This document shows positions 29,015 through 37,698 of a DNA stretch of 64,000 bases, piece after piece. Below the pieces are notes generated by a model that was given only the letters and a program-made list of their open reading frames with translations, was not told where the DNA came from and made no database searches. Positions within the stretch are counted from its first letter, which is position 1. Every line of letters starts with the position of its first letter. The position numbers and the translations under genes were made by a program. The DNA comes from Paracoccus sp. (in: a-proteobacteria) (lineage in GTDB: Bacteria; Pseudomonadota; Alphaproteobacteria; Rhodobacterales; Rhodobacteraceae), in contig NZ_JAUNTN010000001.1 of assembly GCF_030538695.1 (NCBI RefSeq), positions 124,001 through 188,000 of the forward strand, written 5' to 3'.

Positions 29015-29206
29015 CTGCCATTCCATCAGCACGGCATCATTCAGCAACGCGCGGAACCCGGTCAGGATATTGCGCGGCATAGGCGTGCCATCGGCCTGTT
29101 GGCGAAAGCCGGTTTCCATCGGATGCGCGATCTGGGCGCGGATGCGCACGATTTCATCCCTGGCGGGGGTTTCGGTGCTGATCCAGATGCGGGGGGGTCT
29201 GCTCAT
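28877..29206 (-). CDS. soxZ: Thiosulfate-oxidation carrier subunit SoxZ
   Basis: SoxZ pairs with SoxY in the periplasm; the SoxYZ dimer carries sulfur intermediates on the SoxY cysteine. 109 residues, the normal length: PRIWISTETPARDEIVRIRA at the start, IAHPMETGFR at about 26-35, and RMIWTDERGDF near the end. No signal peptide, as usual: SoxZ is co-exported with SoxY by the Tat system. Starts 9 bases after soxY. Its 3' end is part of the 179-bp repeat array. Last gene of the sulfur operon. Confidence 0.93.
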   Translation of the reverse strand: MSRPPRIWISTETPARDEIVRIRAQIAHPMETGFRQQADGTPMPRNILTGFRALLNDAVLMEWQPEPTVSQNPYIEFTFAARDSGTLRMIWTDERGDFAEAERSITLEG

Positions 29207-29215
29207 GGTTGGTCC

Positions 29216-29710
29216 TCACATACCGCAGCCGCCGGCGGCGACGGTGGTTTCGGCGCTGGCTTGCAGGAAACGGCCATCGCTCATCCGGGCGACGGCGCGG
29301 ACGCGCATGCTTTCGATCAGGCGCAGCCGCAGGGCCACATCCACCGGACCCGTCGCCGGGCCAAAGCGGAACACGCTGGCCAGCGGCAGCGGGTTACGGT
29401 CGGCCAGCACGATCAGTTCCTCGCAATAGACATCCGCGCCGGGGTCGGCCGCGATCTGCACGCGGACGGGCACAGCGGCGGGGTTATCGGCCAGCGCGGG
29501 CAGGTCCAGCAGCAGGTCGGCTTGCTCTGCCGTGGCATCGCCCAGGAATTCGGCGATAATCCGGTCGGCCTCGGCATCGTCGGGCTGCGGAAAGGCGCTG
29601 GTCAGCATGTGCTCCTGTGCCATCGCCGCCTGCCCGGCCAGCGCGGCGGCGCCAAAGGCTGCCGCGCCGATCAGGATCTGCCGCCGGTCGGGTTCAGCGC
29701 AAAAAGTCAT
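29216..29710 (-). CDS. soxY: Sulfur covalently-binding protein SoxY
   Basis: 164 residues. A twin-arginine signal (DRRQILIGAAAFGAAALAGQ, then AAMA) leads to an immunoglobulin-like body and the swinging C-terminal arm AAGGCGM with the sulfur-carrying Cys162. The family usually ends GGCGG; a final Met replaces the last Gly. The ATG at 29710 overlaps the end of the preceding flavoprotein gene by 17 bases. The rest of the Sox system (SoxXA, SoxB, SoxCD) is absent from this window, so its partners must be encoded elsewhere or it serves the flavocytochromes here. Confidence 0.92.
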   Translation of the reverse strand: MTFCAEPDRRQILIGAAAFGAAALAGQAAMAQEHMLTSAFPQPDDAEADRIIAEFLGDATAEQADLLLDLPALADNPAAVPVRVQIAADPGADVYCEELIVLADRNPLPLASVFRFGPATGPVDVALRLRLIESMRVRAVARMSDGRFLQASAETTVAAGGCGM

Positions 29711-31022
29711 TGAACATCCCATCAATCCAAACAAAGTCTTCTTCCAGCAGATCGGGCGTGCGCACGTCAACGTCAATCTGCGTCTGCTGCACATTCCCGT
29801 CAGGGCCGATTTCGTAAAAGAACTCGACCGAGATGGCCTCGCGCGGGTCGCCGTTCACCAGCATATAGCACAGGTTGTCGGGCAGTTCCGCCACGACTTC
29901 TTCGCCGCGCACGCGCTGACCGATGTTCCGTGCCACGATCTTGGCGATATAGTTCGCGACATGCGCGCTTTTGGGGTAATGGCCGAACTGCGGGGAAATC
30001 GTGCCCATGCTGTCGCCGACGATATACACGCTGTCATCGCTGTTGGCGTGGAACAGGCGCGGGTGCATATCGGCCCAGCCGGTCGAGTTATCCTCGGCGT
30101 CGCGGCCGATCAGATCGGCATAGAACACCATTTCCGACGCCTGATGCGGCGGCATGATGATGGCTTCGTCAAAGTCGAAATCACCCGCCTCGGTCATGAT
30201 GCGCTTGTTATAGGGGTCCAGTTCGCGGACGCGCGCATTGGGCACATGGGTGATGATGTCGGGATACAGTTCCTCGAACGCGGCGCGGTATCCGGCCCCG
30301 ATGGGGGCGATCATCGGTTTCGGGTCAAGGATCAGGATCTTGGCCGGGATGTTGTTGACCTTGAAATGCCACGCCATCACGCAGGCCCGCTCATAGGGCG
30401 AGGGCGGGCAGCGATGCGGCGGCGGCGGCAGCGTCATCACGATGGTGCCGCCCTTGAAATCGTGGATCTTGTTCTTCAGCGCCACATGTTCCGCACTGGG
30501 GATATAGGCCGAAGGGAAATGCGTCCGGGTGTAATCCGCCGCCGCCGTGTCATCGCCGAACCACACGTCATAGGCATTGCGGATGCCGCCCGCGAGGATC
30601 AGGAAATCGTAATCAACGCTGCCTTTTGACGTGCGCACGATCTTGCGGTCGCGTTCGATGCCGGTGATCTCGCACTGGATCAGGCTGTAGCCGTATTTAT
30701 TGGCCGGATGCAGCATGTCCTGGGTCAGGAATGCGGTATCCACCACGTCGATCAGCCATTTGTTCGACATCGGGCAGGACCAGAAGAACGGGTTGCGTTC
30801 CAGCAGGATCACTTCGGCATCGGGGACCTCTTGCCGCAGATAGCGTGCGGCGGTCATCCCGCCCCATCCGCCGCCGCAGACGACGATGCGCGGACCGCGC
30901 CCCTCGCGCGGTTTCAGTATCGTGTCGGCGGTCAGCGCGGCGGGGGCGGCCAAAAGGCCAGTGGCGGACAGGCCAAGGGCCAGGGCGGGCGCCCCGGTCA
31001 GCAAGCTGCGGCGATGGATCAT
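29694..31022 (-). CDS. FccB/SoxF-like sulfide dehydrogenase flavoprotein (copy next to soxYZ)
   Basis: Periplasmic FAD protein of the flavocytochrome c sulfide dehydrogenase family, 442 residues. Tat signal at the N-terminus (HRRSLLTGAPALALGLSATG), FAD-binding motif GGGWGGMTAARYL at about 50-62, Cys83 in WSCPMSN at the place used for covalent FAD in FccB, and the redox cysteine regions RCPPSPYERAC and NLCYMLV. It has a longer N-terminal linker than its paralogue at 32028. One base separates its start from the transporter stop. It probably oxidises sulfide or a SoxYZ-bound sulfur species. Confidence 0.85.
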   Translation of the reverse strand: MIHRRSLLTGAPALALGLSATGLLAAPAALTADTILKPREGRGPRIVVCGGGWGGMTAARYLRQEVPDAEVILLERNPFFWSCPMSNKWLIDVVDTAFLTQDMLHPANKYGYSLIQCEITGIERDRKIVRTSKGSVDYDFLILAGGIRNAYDVWFGDDTAAADYTRTHFPSAYIPSAEHVALKNKIHDFKGGTIVMTLPPPPHRCPPSPYERACVMAWHFKVNNIPAKILILDPKPMIAPIGAGYRAAFEELYPDIITHVPNARVRELDPYNKRIMTEAGDFDFDEAIIMPPHQASEMVFYADLIGRDAEDNSTGWADMHPRLFHANSDDSVYIVGDSMGTISPQFGHYPKSAHVANYIAKIVARNIGQRVRGEEVVAELPDNLCYMLVNGDPREAISVEFFYEIGPDGNVQQTQIDVDVRTPDLLEEDFVWIDGMFNDFLR

Positions 31023-31023
31023 G

Positions 31024-32031
31024 TCAGATTCCGGTGTTTCGTGTGTGACGGGTTGCGATCAGAGCAACCGCAATCCCGGCCAGAATACCGGCAAACGCGA
31101 CCAGACTGGCCAGCGACAGCGTAGAAACTCCGCTTAAACCTTGCCCGATCGAACACCCCAAGGCAAGCACTCCGCCAAAGCCCATCAGCACGCCGCCCGC
31201 GATAGCTTTGACGGTCTGGCGCGGGGTGGTAAAGCTTTCGATGCGCAGATCGCGCATCAGCACGGTCATGCCAAAGGCCCCCAGAAACGTGCCGCCCACA
31301 ACCGCCACGCCAAAGACCAGCGCCCGCCCGGTGGACAGCATCAGCCACAGCAGGCCGTCGCCCACCGGCCCGACAAAGCTGACCGAGGTCAGGATCGGCG
31401 GATCGAACGGGTCAGCCGTCGCCGCCGTGATCCACCAGCCCGCCGCCACGGTTGCGCCCACGATCACGGCGGCGGCGGCCTGTGGCAGATGAGTGCGGCG
31501 GATCAGCGGCCATGCCAGTGCCAGCAGCGCCAGCACCGGCCCGCCGATGGCCAGTGGCGCGGGGATCACCTGCGCCAGCGACAGCGCCTGCGGCTGCGCG
31601 ACGCCCCACGACTGCATCCACAGCCGCAGCGGGGCCAGCACGCCGGTCAGGCTGGCCTGCGCGGTCAGGCCAAGGCAGGCCAGCACCACGACCGAACGCA
31701 GGTTGCCCCCCGCCGCCAGCACCACCGACCGCGCCCCGCAGGCATTGGCCAGCACCATGCCCACGCCAAAGATCGCACCCCCCGCCAGCATCGCCACCCA
31801 GGAAAAGCGGGGCCGCATCGGCAGGGATTCCGCCAGATCGGTCAGCCCCGCCATCTGCAAGCCCTGCGCGCCGATGATCGCCACCGCCAGCGCCAGCGCA
31901 AAGGCGCGCAGCGGCGACAGATCGCCGCCGCTCAGCAACCCCTTCATCCCGCGCAGCAGGCAGAACCGCCCGGCCCGCGCCGCCGCACCAAAGACCACGC
32001 CCAGCAGCAGACCGGCCAGAACCGGCGTCAC
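31024..32031 (-). CDS. YeeE/YedE-family sulfur-compound transporter
   Basis: A 335-residue inner-membrane protein with about 9-10 membrane segments and the conserved motifs of the family: AGRFCLLRG near 20-28, NACGARS near 96-102 and GCSIGQGLSG near the C-terminus, each with a Cys. Such proteins import thiosulfate or other sulfur species, and SoxT versions sit in sox clusters. GTG start overlaps the FccB stop (GTGA). Placed between two flavoproteins it likely exchanges sulfur between periplasm and cytoplasm. Confidence 0.85.
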   Translation of the reverse strand: MTPVLAGLLLGVVFGAAARAGRFCLLRGMKGLLSGGDLSPLRAFALALAVAIIGAQGLQMAGLTDLAESLPMRPRFSWVAMLAGGAIFGVGMVLANACGARSVVLAAGGNLRSVVVLACLGLTAQASLTGVLAPLRLWMQSWGVAQPQALSLAQVIPAPLAIGGPVLALLALAWPLIRRTHLPQAAAAVIVGATVAAGWWITAATADPFDPPILTSVSFVGPVGDGLLWLMLSTGRALVFGVAVVGGTFLGAFGMTVLMRDLRIESFTTPRQTVKAIAGGVLMGFGGVLALGCSIGQGLSGVSTLSLASLVAFAGILAGIAVALIATRHTRNTGI

Positions 32032-33299
32032 GCCGCGCCCCAGATGTCGGTGGTGATGGCCTCATACCAGCCCGCGCCATAGACCGCCTCGGCCTTGCGG
32101 AATTCGGCGTCGGCCTCGATGGGGCTGACGCCGCCCGCGCCCTCGATCTCGACCACGGCATCGTCTTGCGCGGCATAGACCCCGGCGACCGAGATGCCCC
32201 AGTCCGGCCCGATCAGGCTGTAGCAGGTGTTGGCAAAGCTGGCGGTCGGGGGTTCCTGCCCGGCCAGTTCGGCGCTGATCGCCGCCGCCGCCACCTTGGC
32301 CTGCGCATTGGCGCAAAAGCCCGATTTCGGCATCGGCGCGGCGATGGTCGCATCGCCCACCACATAAATGCCCGGCACCTGCGCCGATTCAAAGCGGCCC
32401 GCCCGCACCGGCACCCAGCCCGTCGCATCGGTGACGCCGGCACGATCCGCGATCCAGCCGGCCTTTTGCGGCGGGACCACGTTCAGCACATCGGCCCGAT
32501 GCACGGTGCCAAAGGCGGTTTCCACCTGCCGCGCCGCCGCATCGACACGCAGCACCTGCCCGTCATCCGACAGCGGCACCCATTCGATCATGTCGCCATA
32601 CAGCGCATCCCAGCCCTGCTGGAACAACCCCTGCTTGGAAAAGCTGTCCTTGCTGTCCAGCAGCAGGATTTTCGACGCCGGCTTGTTGGTTTTCAGGTAA
32701 TGCGCCACCATCGAGGCGCGCTCATACGGGCCGGGCGGGCAGCGGAAAGCGCCGTCGGTGATCGACATGACGAATGTGCCGCCGTCCTCCATCGCCTCTA
32801 GCCGGGCTTTCAGCAATTGCGTCTGCGGCCCGGCCTTCCACGCATGGGGGGCCAGTTCCGCCGCCGCCTCGTCATAGCCGTCCAGCGCGTTCCAGCGGAT
32901 GTCGATGCCCGGCGACAGGATCAGCCGGTCGTAATCCAGCACCGCCCCATCGGCCAGCGTGACGCGCCGGGCGGCGCTGTCCACATCCTGCGCGGTGGTG
33001 TGGATCACCTCGACCCCCTGCGCGCGCAGATCGTCGAACCCGTGGCCGATGCTGTCCCATGTCCGCAGCCCGCCCAGATAGAGGTTGGAAAACGGGCAGG
33101 TCACGAACCGCTGCGCCGGTTCCACCAGCGTCACCCGCAGATCCGGGTTCAGCCGCCGCAGATAGCGCGCCGCCGTGGCCCCGCCAAAGCCGCCGCCGAC
33201 CACCACCACATGCGCCGAGGCCGCCTGTGCCCGCACCAGCGCGGGGGCCATCAGGCTGGCCCCGATACCGCCCAGAACCGTTCGCCGTGTGAATGTCAT
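32028..33299 (-). CDS. fccB: Sulfide dehydrogenase flavoprotein subunit (FccB/SoxF)
   Basis: 423 residues. Twin-arginine signal (FTRRTVLGGIGASLMAPAL), FAD-binding VVVVGGGFGGATAARYL at 31-47, Cys68 in FVTCPFSN for covalent flavin, and the cysteines of the active-site disulfide in FRCPPGPYERA and ANTCYSLIG. Immediately follows the small cytochrome gene (ATGA overlap), the standard fccA-fccB arrangement, so together they should oxidise sulfide and pass electrons to cytochrome c. An in-frame start 21 bases earlier would spoil the Tat signal spacing. Confidence 0.9.
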   Translation of the reverse strand: MTFTRRTVLGGIGASLMAPALVRAQAASAHVVVVGGGFGGATAARYLRRLNPDLRVTLVEPAQRFVTCPFSNLYLGGLRTWDSIGHGFDDLRAQGVEVIHTTAQDVDSAARRVTLADGAVLDYDRLILSPGIDIRWNALDGYDEAAAELAPHAWKAGPQTQLLKARLEAMEDGGTFVMSITDGAFRCPPGPYERASMVAHYLKTNKPASKILLLDSKDSFSKQGLFQQGWDALYGDMIEWVPLSDDGQVLRVDAAARQVETAFGTVHRADVLNVVPPQKAGWIADRAGVTDATGWVPVRAGRFESAQVPGIYVVGDATIAAPMPKSGFCANAQAKVAAAAISAELAGQEPPTASFANTCYSLIGPDWGISVAGVYAAQDDAVVEIEGAGGVSPIEADAEFRKAEAVYGAGWYEAITTDIWGAA

Positions 33300-33604
33300 T
33301 GCCCGATCTCCGAAAACCATTGCGCCAGCGCGGCGATCTGCGCCTCGTCATAGCCGCGCATATGCCGCCCCATCACCGTCGAAGGCTCTGATCCGTCGCG
33401 AAAGGCCAGCATCCGCGCCTGCAAATCATCGCGCGGCAGCCCCGCGATCGAGGGAATCGCCCCCGGCGAATGCCCGTCGGGGCCGTGGCAACTGGCGCAA
33501 GGCCCGGCCAGCACCTGCACCGCCGTGCGGTCCGGTTCCTGCGCCGCCGCCATGCCCGGCAGCAGGACGCACAGCGCCAATATCCCCGTCAGTTTCAGGC
33601 GCAT
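33296..33604 (-). CDS. Small periplasmic c-type cytochrome, FccA/SoxE-like subunit
   Basis: 102 residues with a Sec signal (LTGILALCVLLPGMAAA) and a single haem motif CASCH at 36-40; MGRHMRGYDEAQIAALAQWF near the end supplies the probable axial Met. The start at 33604 has GGGGAAAG upstream, and the longer open frame before it is not family-like. First gene of the six-gene sulfur operon and electron acceptor for at least the adjacent FccB. SoxE of Paracoccus is a dihaem protein; this one has one haem. Confidence 0.85.
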   Translation of the reverse strand: MRLKLTGILALCVLLPGMAAAQEPDRTAVQVLAGPCASCHGPDGHSPGAIPSIAGLPRDDLQARMLAFRDGSEPSTVMGRHMRGYDEAQIAALAQWFSEIGQ

Positions 33605-33674
33605 CGCAGTCTTTCCCCTTGCAGCCAGATCTCGCCGCCATGGTGGCGCAGCGATCTGGCCAAGTAAAGCAATG

Positions 33675-33698
33675 GAAACAAAAAGGAAAGTTTGTTTC
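33675..33698. promoter_or_regulatory. Inverted repeat GAAACAAA-N8-TTTGTTTC upstream of the sulfur operon
   Basis: Perfect 8-bp arms (33675-33682 and 33691-33698), 71 bases upstream of the cytochrome start and AT-rich in a GC-rich setting. A plausible regulator site for the sulfur operon. The 33605-33953 intergenic stretch holds no gene; it is the divergent promoter region of the sulfur and TRAP operons. Confidence 0.5.
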
Positions 33699-33891
33699 GC
33701 CACATTGCGACCAGCCGGAACGGCGTTCCCCGAAACGCCGGCGGGGCAGAACCTGCGCCCCGCGCCCGCGATACACCCCCGCCACGCCGGGCACAGGCCG
33801 CACAGCCGCCGCGCGACCCCGAAACCGCCCTTTCCCGCCAGAGCTGCGCCGCCGGGCCGCAAAACTGTTCAAAAGGTCACGACTGCCGCGA

Positions 33892-33920
33892 TTGACACAC
33901 CGTCGCCAAATCGAAACAGT
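33892..33920 (+). promoter_or_regulatory. Candidate sigma-70 promoter of the TRAP operon
   Basis: TTGACA at 33892-33897 with a 17-base spacer to AACAGT at 33915-33920, about 34 bases before the dctQ-like start. The -35 box is perfect and the -10 box weak. A GGAGGGG ribosome-binding site follows. Confidence 0.45.
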
Positions 33921-33953
33921 GCGCGCGCATAAAACAAGAAAAGGAGGGGGGAC

Positions 33954-34469
33954 ATGATCTCGGTCATCGACTGGATCAATGAAACGGTCGGGCGCGTGCT
34001 GTCGCTGATCGCGGGCGTGTTTGCCGTTATCATCATCTATGACGTGTTCATGCGCTATGTGATGGTGCGGCCAACGCCCTGGGGCTTTGACATGACAAAG
34101 ATGCTGTATGGCTTTTACTTTGTCATGCTGGGCGGCTATGCGCTGCGCCATCAGGCCCATGTCAAGGTCGATCTGCTGACCGCGACCATGCGCCCCGCGA
34201 TGCGCCGCTGGACAGAGGTCGCCGGTTACATCATCTTTTTCCTGCCCTTCAGTCTGGTGTTCATGCTGTATAGCTGGCAGTTCGGCCTGCGTGCGCTGGC
34301 GCAGATGGAACGCACCTATGGCGCCGTGCAACTGCCGGTCTATCCGCTGAAACTGGCGATGGGCGTCGCCGCCACGCTGCTGTTCATTCAGGGCATTTCC
34401 GAATTGCTGAAGCTGGTCCTGCACCGCACCGACCATCTGGAACCGATGGAGCCGCTGGATGTTCACTGA
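33954..34469 (+). CDS. TRAP transporter small permease (DctQ type)
   Basis: 171-residue membrane protein with four helices (about 12-35, 50-70, 92-115, 135-155) and the family mark YDVFMRYVMVRPTPWGFDM. It joins the large permease and the periplasmic binding protein to make a sodium-driven high-affinity uptake system. Overlaps the next gene by 11 bases. Divergent from the sulfur operon; whether the substrate is sulfur-related is unknown. Confidence 0.9.
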   Translation: MISVIDWINETVGRVLSLIAGVFAVIIIYDVFMRYVMVRPTPWGFDMTKMLYGFYFVMLGGYALRHQAHVKVDLLTATMRPAMRRWTEVAGYIIFFLPFSLVFMLYSWQFGLRALAQMERTYGAVQLPVYPLKLAMGVAATLLFIQGISELLKLVLHRTDHLEPMEPLDVH

Positions 34470-35853
34470 TTTCATCAACAGCGCCATCCCGGTGCTGAAC
34501 GGCGCGCTTGGCTGGATGGCCGTTCCCGGCATCAGCGGCGAAGGTATCGCGCTGGTCATGGCCGGTCTGCTGGTGATCGGCCTGTTCATGGGGCACCCGC
34601 TGGCCTTCGTGCTGGGCGGCACCGCCGTGCTGGGGGCCTTTATCGCCGGAAAACCGATGGTGCTGGGCATCACCATCAACCGCATCTTTGGCGATGTTCT
34701 GGATAATTACACGCTGATCGCCATTCCGCTGTTCGTGCTGATGGCGCGGTTCCTGTCGGACAGCGGCGTGACCGACAAGATGTTCGAGGCGCTGCGCCAC
34801 CTGATGGCCAATGTGCGCGGCGGGCTGGGGCTGGCGGTGGTGTTCATCTCGATCCTGCTGGCGGCGACCACGGGCATCATCGGGGCCTCGATCACCGTCA
34901 TGGGGCTGATGGCACTGAAACCGATGCTGCAATACCGCTATGACAAGCGGCTGACCACCGGGCTGATCGGTGCCTCGGGCTGTCTGGGCATCCTGATCCC
35001 GCCCTCGATCATGCTGATCCTGATGGCATCCTATGCCCCCGGCCTGTCCGTGGGCGAGCTGTTCGCCGGCGCGCTGATCCCCGGCGTGGCACTGGGGCTG
35101 ATGTATGGGGTCTATGTCTATATGGTGGCGCTGATCCGCCCCGACATGGCCCCGCGCCTGTCGGAAAGTGAACAGATCAGCCGGTCTGCCATGTGGCGGA
35201 TGCTGATCGTCGAGGCGGTGCCGCCGCTGATCCTGATCCTTGGCATTCTGGGGTCGATGCTGATGGGCATCGCCACCGCGACCGAGGCATCGGCCATCGG
35301 CGCCGTGCTGGCGCTGCTGATCGTGATCGTTCGCGGGCGTTTCACCTGGGCGAATTTCTACAGCGCCTTTCTGGAAACCGGCCGCACCTCGGCGATGATC
35401 CTGTTCATCGTTGTGGGCGCGACCGCCTTTACCGGCGTGTTCAACATCACCGGCGGGCTAAGCGCGACGCAAAGCCTGATCCGCGGGCTGGCCGACGACC
35501 CGAACACGCTGCTGATCGTGATGCTGGTGTCGGTGTTCATCCTGGGCATGTTCCTTGACTGGACCGGCATCGTGCTGCTGTGCTTTCCGATCTTTCTGCC
35601 GATCGTGACGGAAATGGGCGTCAGCCCGCTGTGGTTCGTGGTGCTGATGGCTGTCGTGCTGCAAACCAGCTTTCTGTCGCCGCCCTTCGGCTATGCGCTG
35701 TTCTATATGCGGGCGATTTCGCCGCCCGACATTACCATGGTGGACATCATCAAGGGCGTGATCCCCTTTATCATCATGGTGTTGCTGATGTGCGGCCTGA
35801 TCGTGCTGTTCCCGCAGCTGGTCACATGGCTGCCCGAAACGCTGTATAAATAA
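34459..35853 (+). CDS. TRAP transporter large permease (DctM type)
   Basis: 464 residues with about 12 membrane helices; family stretches MGHPLAFVLGG, GASGCLGILIPPSIMLI and PPFGYALFYMRAI are clear. It forms the translocation path of the TRAP system. Middle gene of the three; the binding-protein gene begins 17 bases after its stop with GGAGGAGAT before the start. Confidence 0.93.
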   Translation: MFTDFINSAIPVLNGALGWMAVPGISGEGIALVMAGLLVIGLFMGHPLAFVLGGTAVLGAFIAGKPMVLGITINRIFGDVLDNYTLIAIPLFVLMARFLSDSGVTDKMFEALRHLMANVRGGLGLAVVFISILLAATTGIIGASITVMGLMALKPMLQYRYDKRLTTGLIGASGCLGILIPPSIMLILMASYAPGLSVGELFAGALIPGVALGLMYGVYVYMVALIRPDMAPRLSESEQISRSAMWRMLIVEAVPPLILILGILGSMLMGIATATEASAIGAVLALLIVIVRGRFTWANFYSAFLETGRTSAMILFIVVGATAFTGVFNITGGLSATQSLIRGLADDPNTLLIVMLVSVFILGMFLDWTGIVLLCFPIFLPIVTEMGVSPLWFVVLMAVVLQTSFLSPPFGYALFYMRAISPPDITMVDIIKGVIPFIIMVLLMCGLIVLFPQLVTWLPETLYK

Positions 35854-35870
35854 CCAACGGAGGAGATAAG

Positions 35871-36959
35871 ATGAAAACCGCAATCCTGACCTGCGCCGCG
35901 CTGGCCGCACTGACGGCGGCCCCGGCCATGGCCAACAACTGGACGATGACCAGCACCTGGCCATCCTCGCTGGAACTGATCGAGATTGACAAACACTTCG
36001 TCAAGCTGGCCAACGACCTGATCGACGATTCTGACCTGACCATCGAGTTCTTTGAGGGCGGCGCACTGGTCCCCGCAGGCGAGGTGTTCGGCGCGGTCGA
36101 ATCGGGCACCATTCAGGCCGGGGCCGACTGGCCGGGTTACTGGGCCGGGCGCGACCCCGCCTTTTCGCCTCTGGCCACCACCGCCAGCCTGTTCAATGCT
36201 GTGGATTACGTCAACTGGATCAAGGCATGGGGCGGGGATGAAATCTATAACGAGGTCTATGGCCGCTTTGGCATGGTCTATCTGCCCTATGGCGTGACCA
36301 ACAATGAATCCGGTTTCCGCACCGTCAGCAAACCGATCCGCACCACCGACGACCTGCAAGGTCTGCGCCTGCGCGTATCTGGTCTGGAACAGGGGCGGCT
36401 GCTGGAAAAGCTGGGCGGCAGTCAGGTCTCGATCGCGGGTGGCGAGATTTACCAGTCGCTGGAACGCGGGGTCATCGACGGGGCCGAATTTTCCACCCCG
36501 AACGTCGATCTGTCGGGCGGTTTCCAGCAGGTGACCAAATACTGGTCCACGCCGGGCTGGCACCAGTCGTCATCGGTGTTCGGTGTCATGATTAACAAAG
36601 CCGCATGGGACGCCCTGTCCCCCGAAACCCAGGAAAAGCTGAAAATCGCCGCCGATGCCACGCTGCTGTGGTCGCTGGCCAATACCGAAAAGCGCGCGAC
36701 CGAAGCCTATCAGGCATTCCAGGACGCGGGCACCGAGATTACCCGGTTGGACGATGCAACGCTGGAAAATATCCAGAACATGGCCAACGAAACCATCGTC
36801 GAGGTGGCCTGCGCCAACCCGACCTCGGCCAAGGTCTATGCCTCGATGCTGACCTATCTGGACGATTATGCGAAATGGCGCGATGCCTCGGCCCCGTTCA
36901 ATCTGGGCCGCACGCCGCAAGGCCCCGATCTGGCCCGCATTCAGGAATGCGCGGGCTGA
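35871..36959 (+). CDS. TRAP transporter periplasmic substrate-binding protein (DctP type)
   Basis: 362 residues with a Sec signal (ILTCAALAALTAAPAMA). DctP-family marks are GALVPAGEVFGAVESG near 62-77, LRLRVSGLEQ with the carboxylate-binding Arg, and GGEIYQSLERGVIDGAEF near 185-202. The layout (YWAGRDPAFSPLAT, GWHQSSSVFGVMIN) resembles 2-oxoacid/TakP-like binders, but the ligand cannot be fixed by eye. Ends at a strong hairpin terminator. Confidence 0.9.
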   Translation: MKTAILTCAALAALTAAPAMANNWTMTSTWPSSLELIEIDKHFVKLANDLIDDSDLTIEFFEGGALVPAGEVFGAVESGTIQAGADWPGYWAGRDPAFSPLATTASLFNAVDYVNWIKAWGGDEIYNEVYGRFGMVYLPYGVTNNESGFRTVSKPIRTTDDLQGLRLRVSGLEQGRLLEKLGGSQVSIAGGEIYQSLERGVIDGAEFSTPNVDLSGGFQQVTKYWSTPGWHQSSSVFGVMINKAAWDALSPETQEKLKIAADATLLWSLANTEKRATEAYQAFQDAGTEITRLDDATLENIQNMANETIVEVACANPTSAKVYASMLTYLDDYAKWRDASAPFNLGRTPQGPDLARIQECAG

Positions 36960-36981
36960 CCTGACCCGCCGCCGCAACGAC

Positions 36982-37005
36982 AAGGCCCGCCACACGGCGG
37001 GCCTT
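36982..37005. terminator. Bidirectional terminator between the TRAP operon and the response-regulator gene
   Basis: Perfect 10-bp stem AAGGCCCGCC/GGCGGGCCTT around ACAC, between convergent genes and close to both stop codons. Confidence 0.8.
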
Positions 37006-37011
37006 GATCGT

Positions 37012-37698
37012 TCAGGCCACCAGACGATAGCCGCCCGATTCCGTCACCAGCAGCCGGGCATTGCCGGGATCGGGTTCGATCTTTTGCCGCAGCCGATAGA
37101 TATGGGTTTCCAGCGTGTGCGTGGTGACGCCCGCGTTATAGCCCCAGACCTCGTGCAGCAGCACATCGCGCGGCACCACCCCATCCTGTGCCCGATACAG
37201 GAATTTCAGGATATTGGTTTCCTTTTCCGTCAGCCGGATCTTGCGATCCTTGGCATCGACCAGAATCTTCATCGAGGGCTTGAACGTATAGGGGCCAAGC
37301 TGGAAAATCGCGTCCTCGGACTGTTCATGCGTGCGCAATTGCGCCCGCAGACGCGCCAGCAGAACCGGGAATTTGAACGGCTTGGTAATGTAATCATTCG
37401 CGCCTGCGTCCAGCCCCAGAATGGTGTCCGCATCGGTGTCATGGCCGGTCAGCATCACGATGGGGCATTTGACGTTCAGCTTGCGCAGCTTTTTGCACAG
37501 CTCGCGCCCGTCGGTATCGGGCAGGCCCACATCCAGCACCACCAGATCAAACAGGTTGCCCTTGACGGCCTCGACCGCCTCGGCACCGCTGCCGGCCTCG
37601 GTCACGTCGAAATCATCGGTCGCGACCAGTTGTTCGGCCAAAGCCTCGCGCAGATCGTCTTCGTCATCGACCAGCAGGATCTTTTTCAGTCCGGGCAT
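37012..37698 (-). CDS. OmpR/PhoB-family response regulator
   Basis: 228 residues: receiver domain (acidic pair Asp11-Asp12, phosphoacceptor Asp56 in VVLDVGLPDTDG, Lys in ITKPFKFPVL) and a C-terminal winged-helix DNA-binding domain (RLTEKETNILKFLYRA, THTLETHIYRLRQKIE). Start at 37698 follows AAAGGAGG. No histidine kinase gene adjoins it, so it is an orphan regulator with an unknown partner; close relatives are widespread in Rhodobacterales. Confidence 0.9.
   Translation of the reverse strand: MPGLKKILLVDDEDDLREALAEQLVATDDFDVTEAGSGAEAVEAVKGNLFDLVVLDVGLPDTDGRELCKKLRKLNVKCPIVMLTGHDTDADTILGLDAGANDYITKPFKFPVLLARLRAQLRTHEQSEDAIFQLGPYTFKPSMKILVDAKDRKIRLTEKETNILKFLYRAQDGVVPRDVLLHEVWGYNAGVTTHTLETHIYRLRQKIEPDPGNARLLVTESGGYRLVA

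Noticed and set aside
37012..37698. Naming the OmpR-type regulator after a specific characterised system
   Set aside because: The receiver and DNA-binding domains are clear, but nothing in the sequence or neighbours fixes the partner kinase or regulon.
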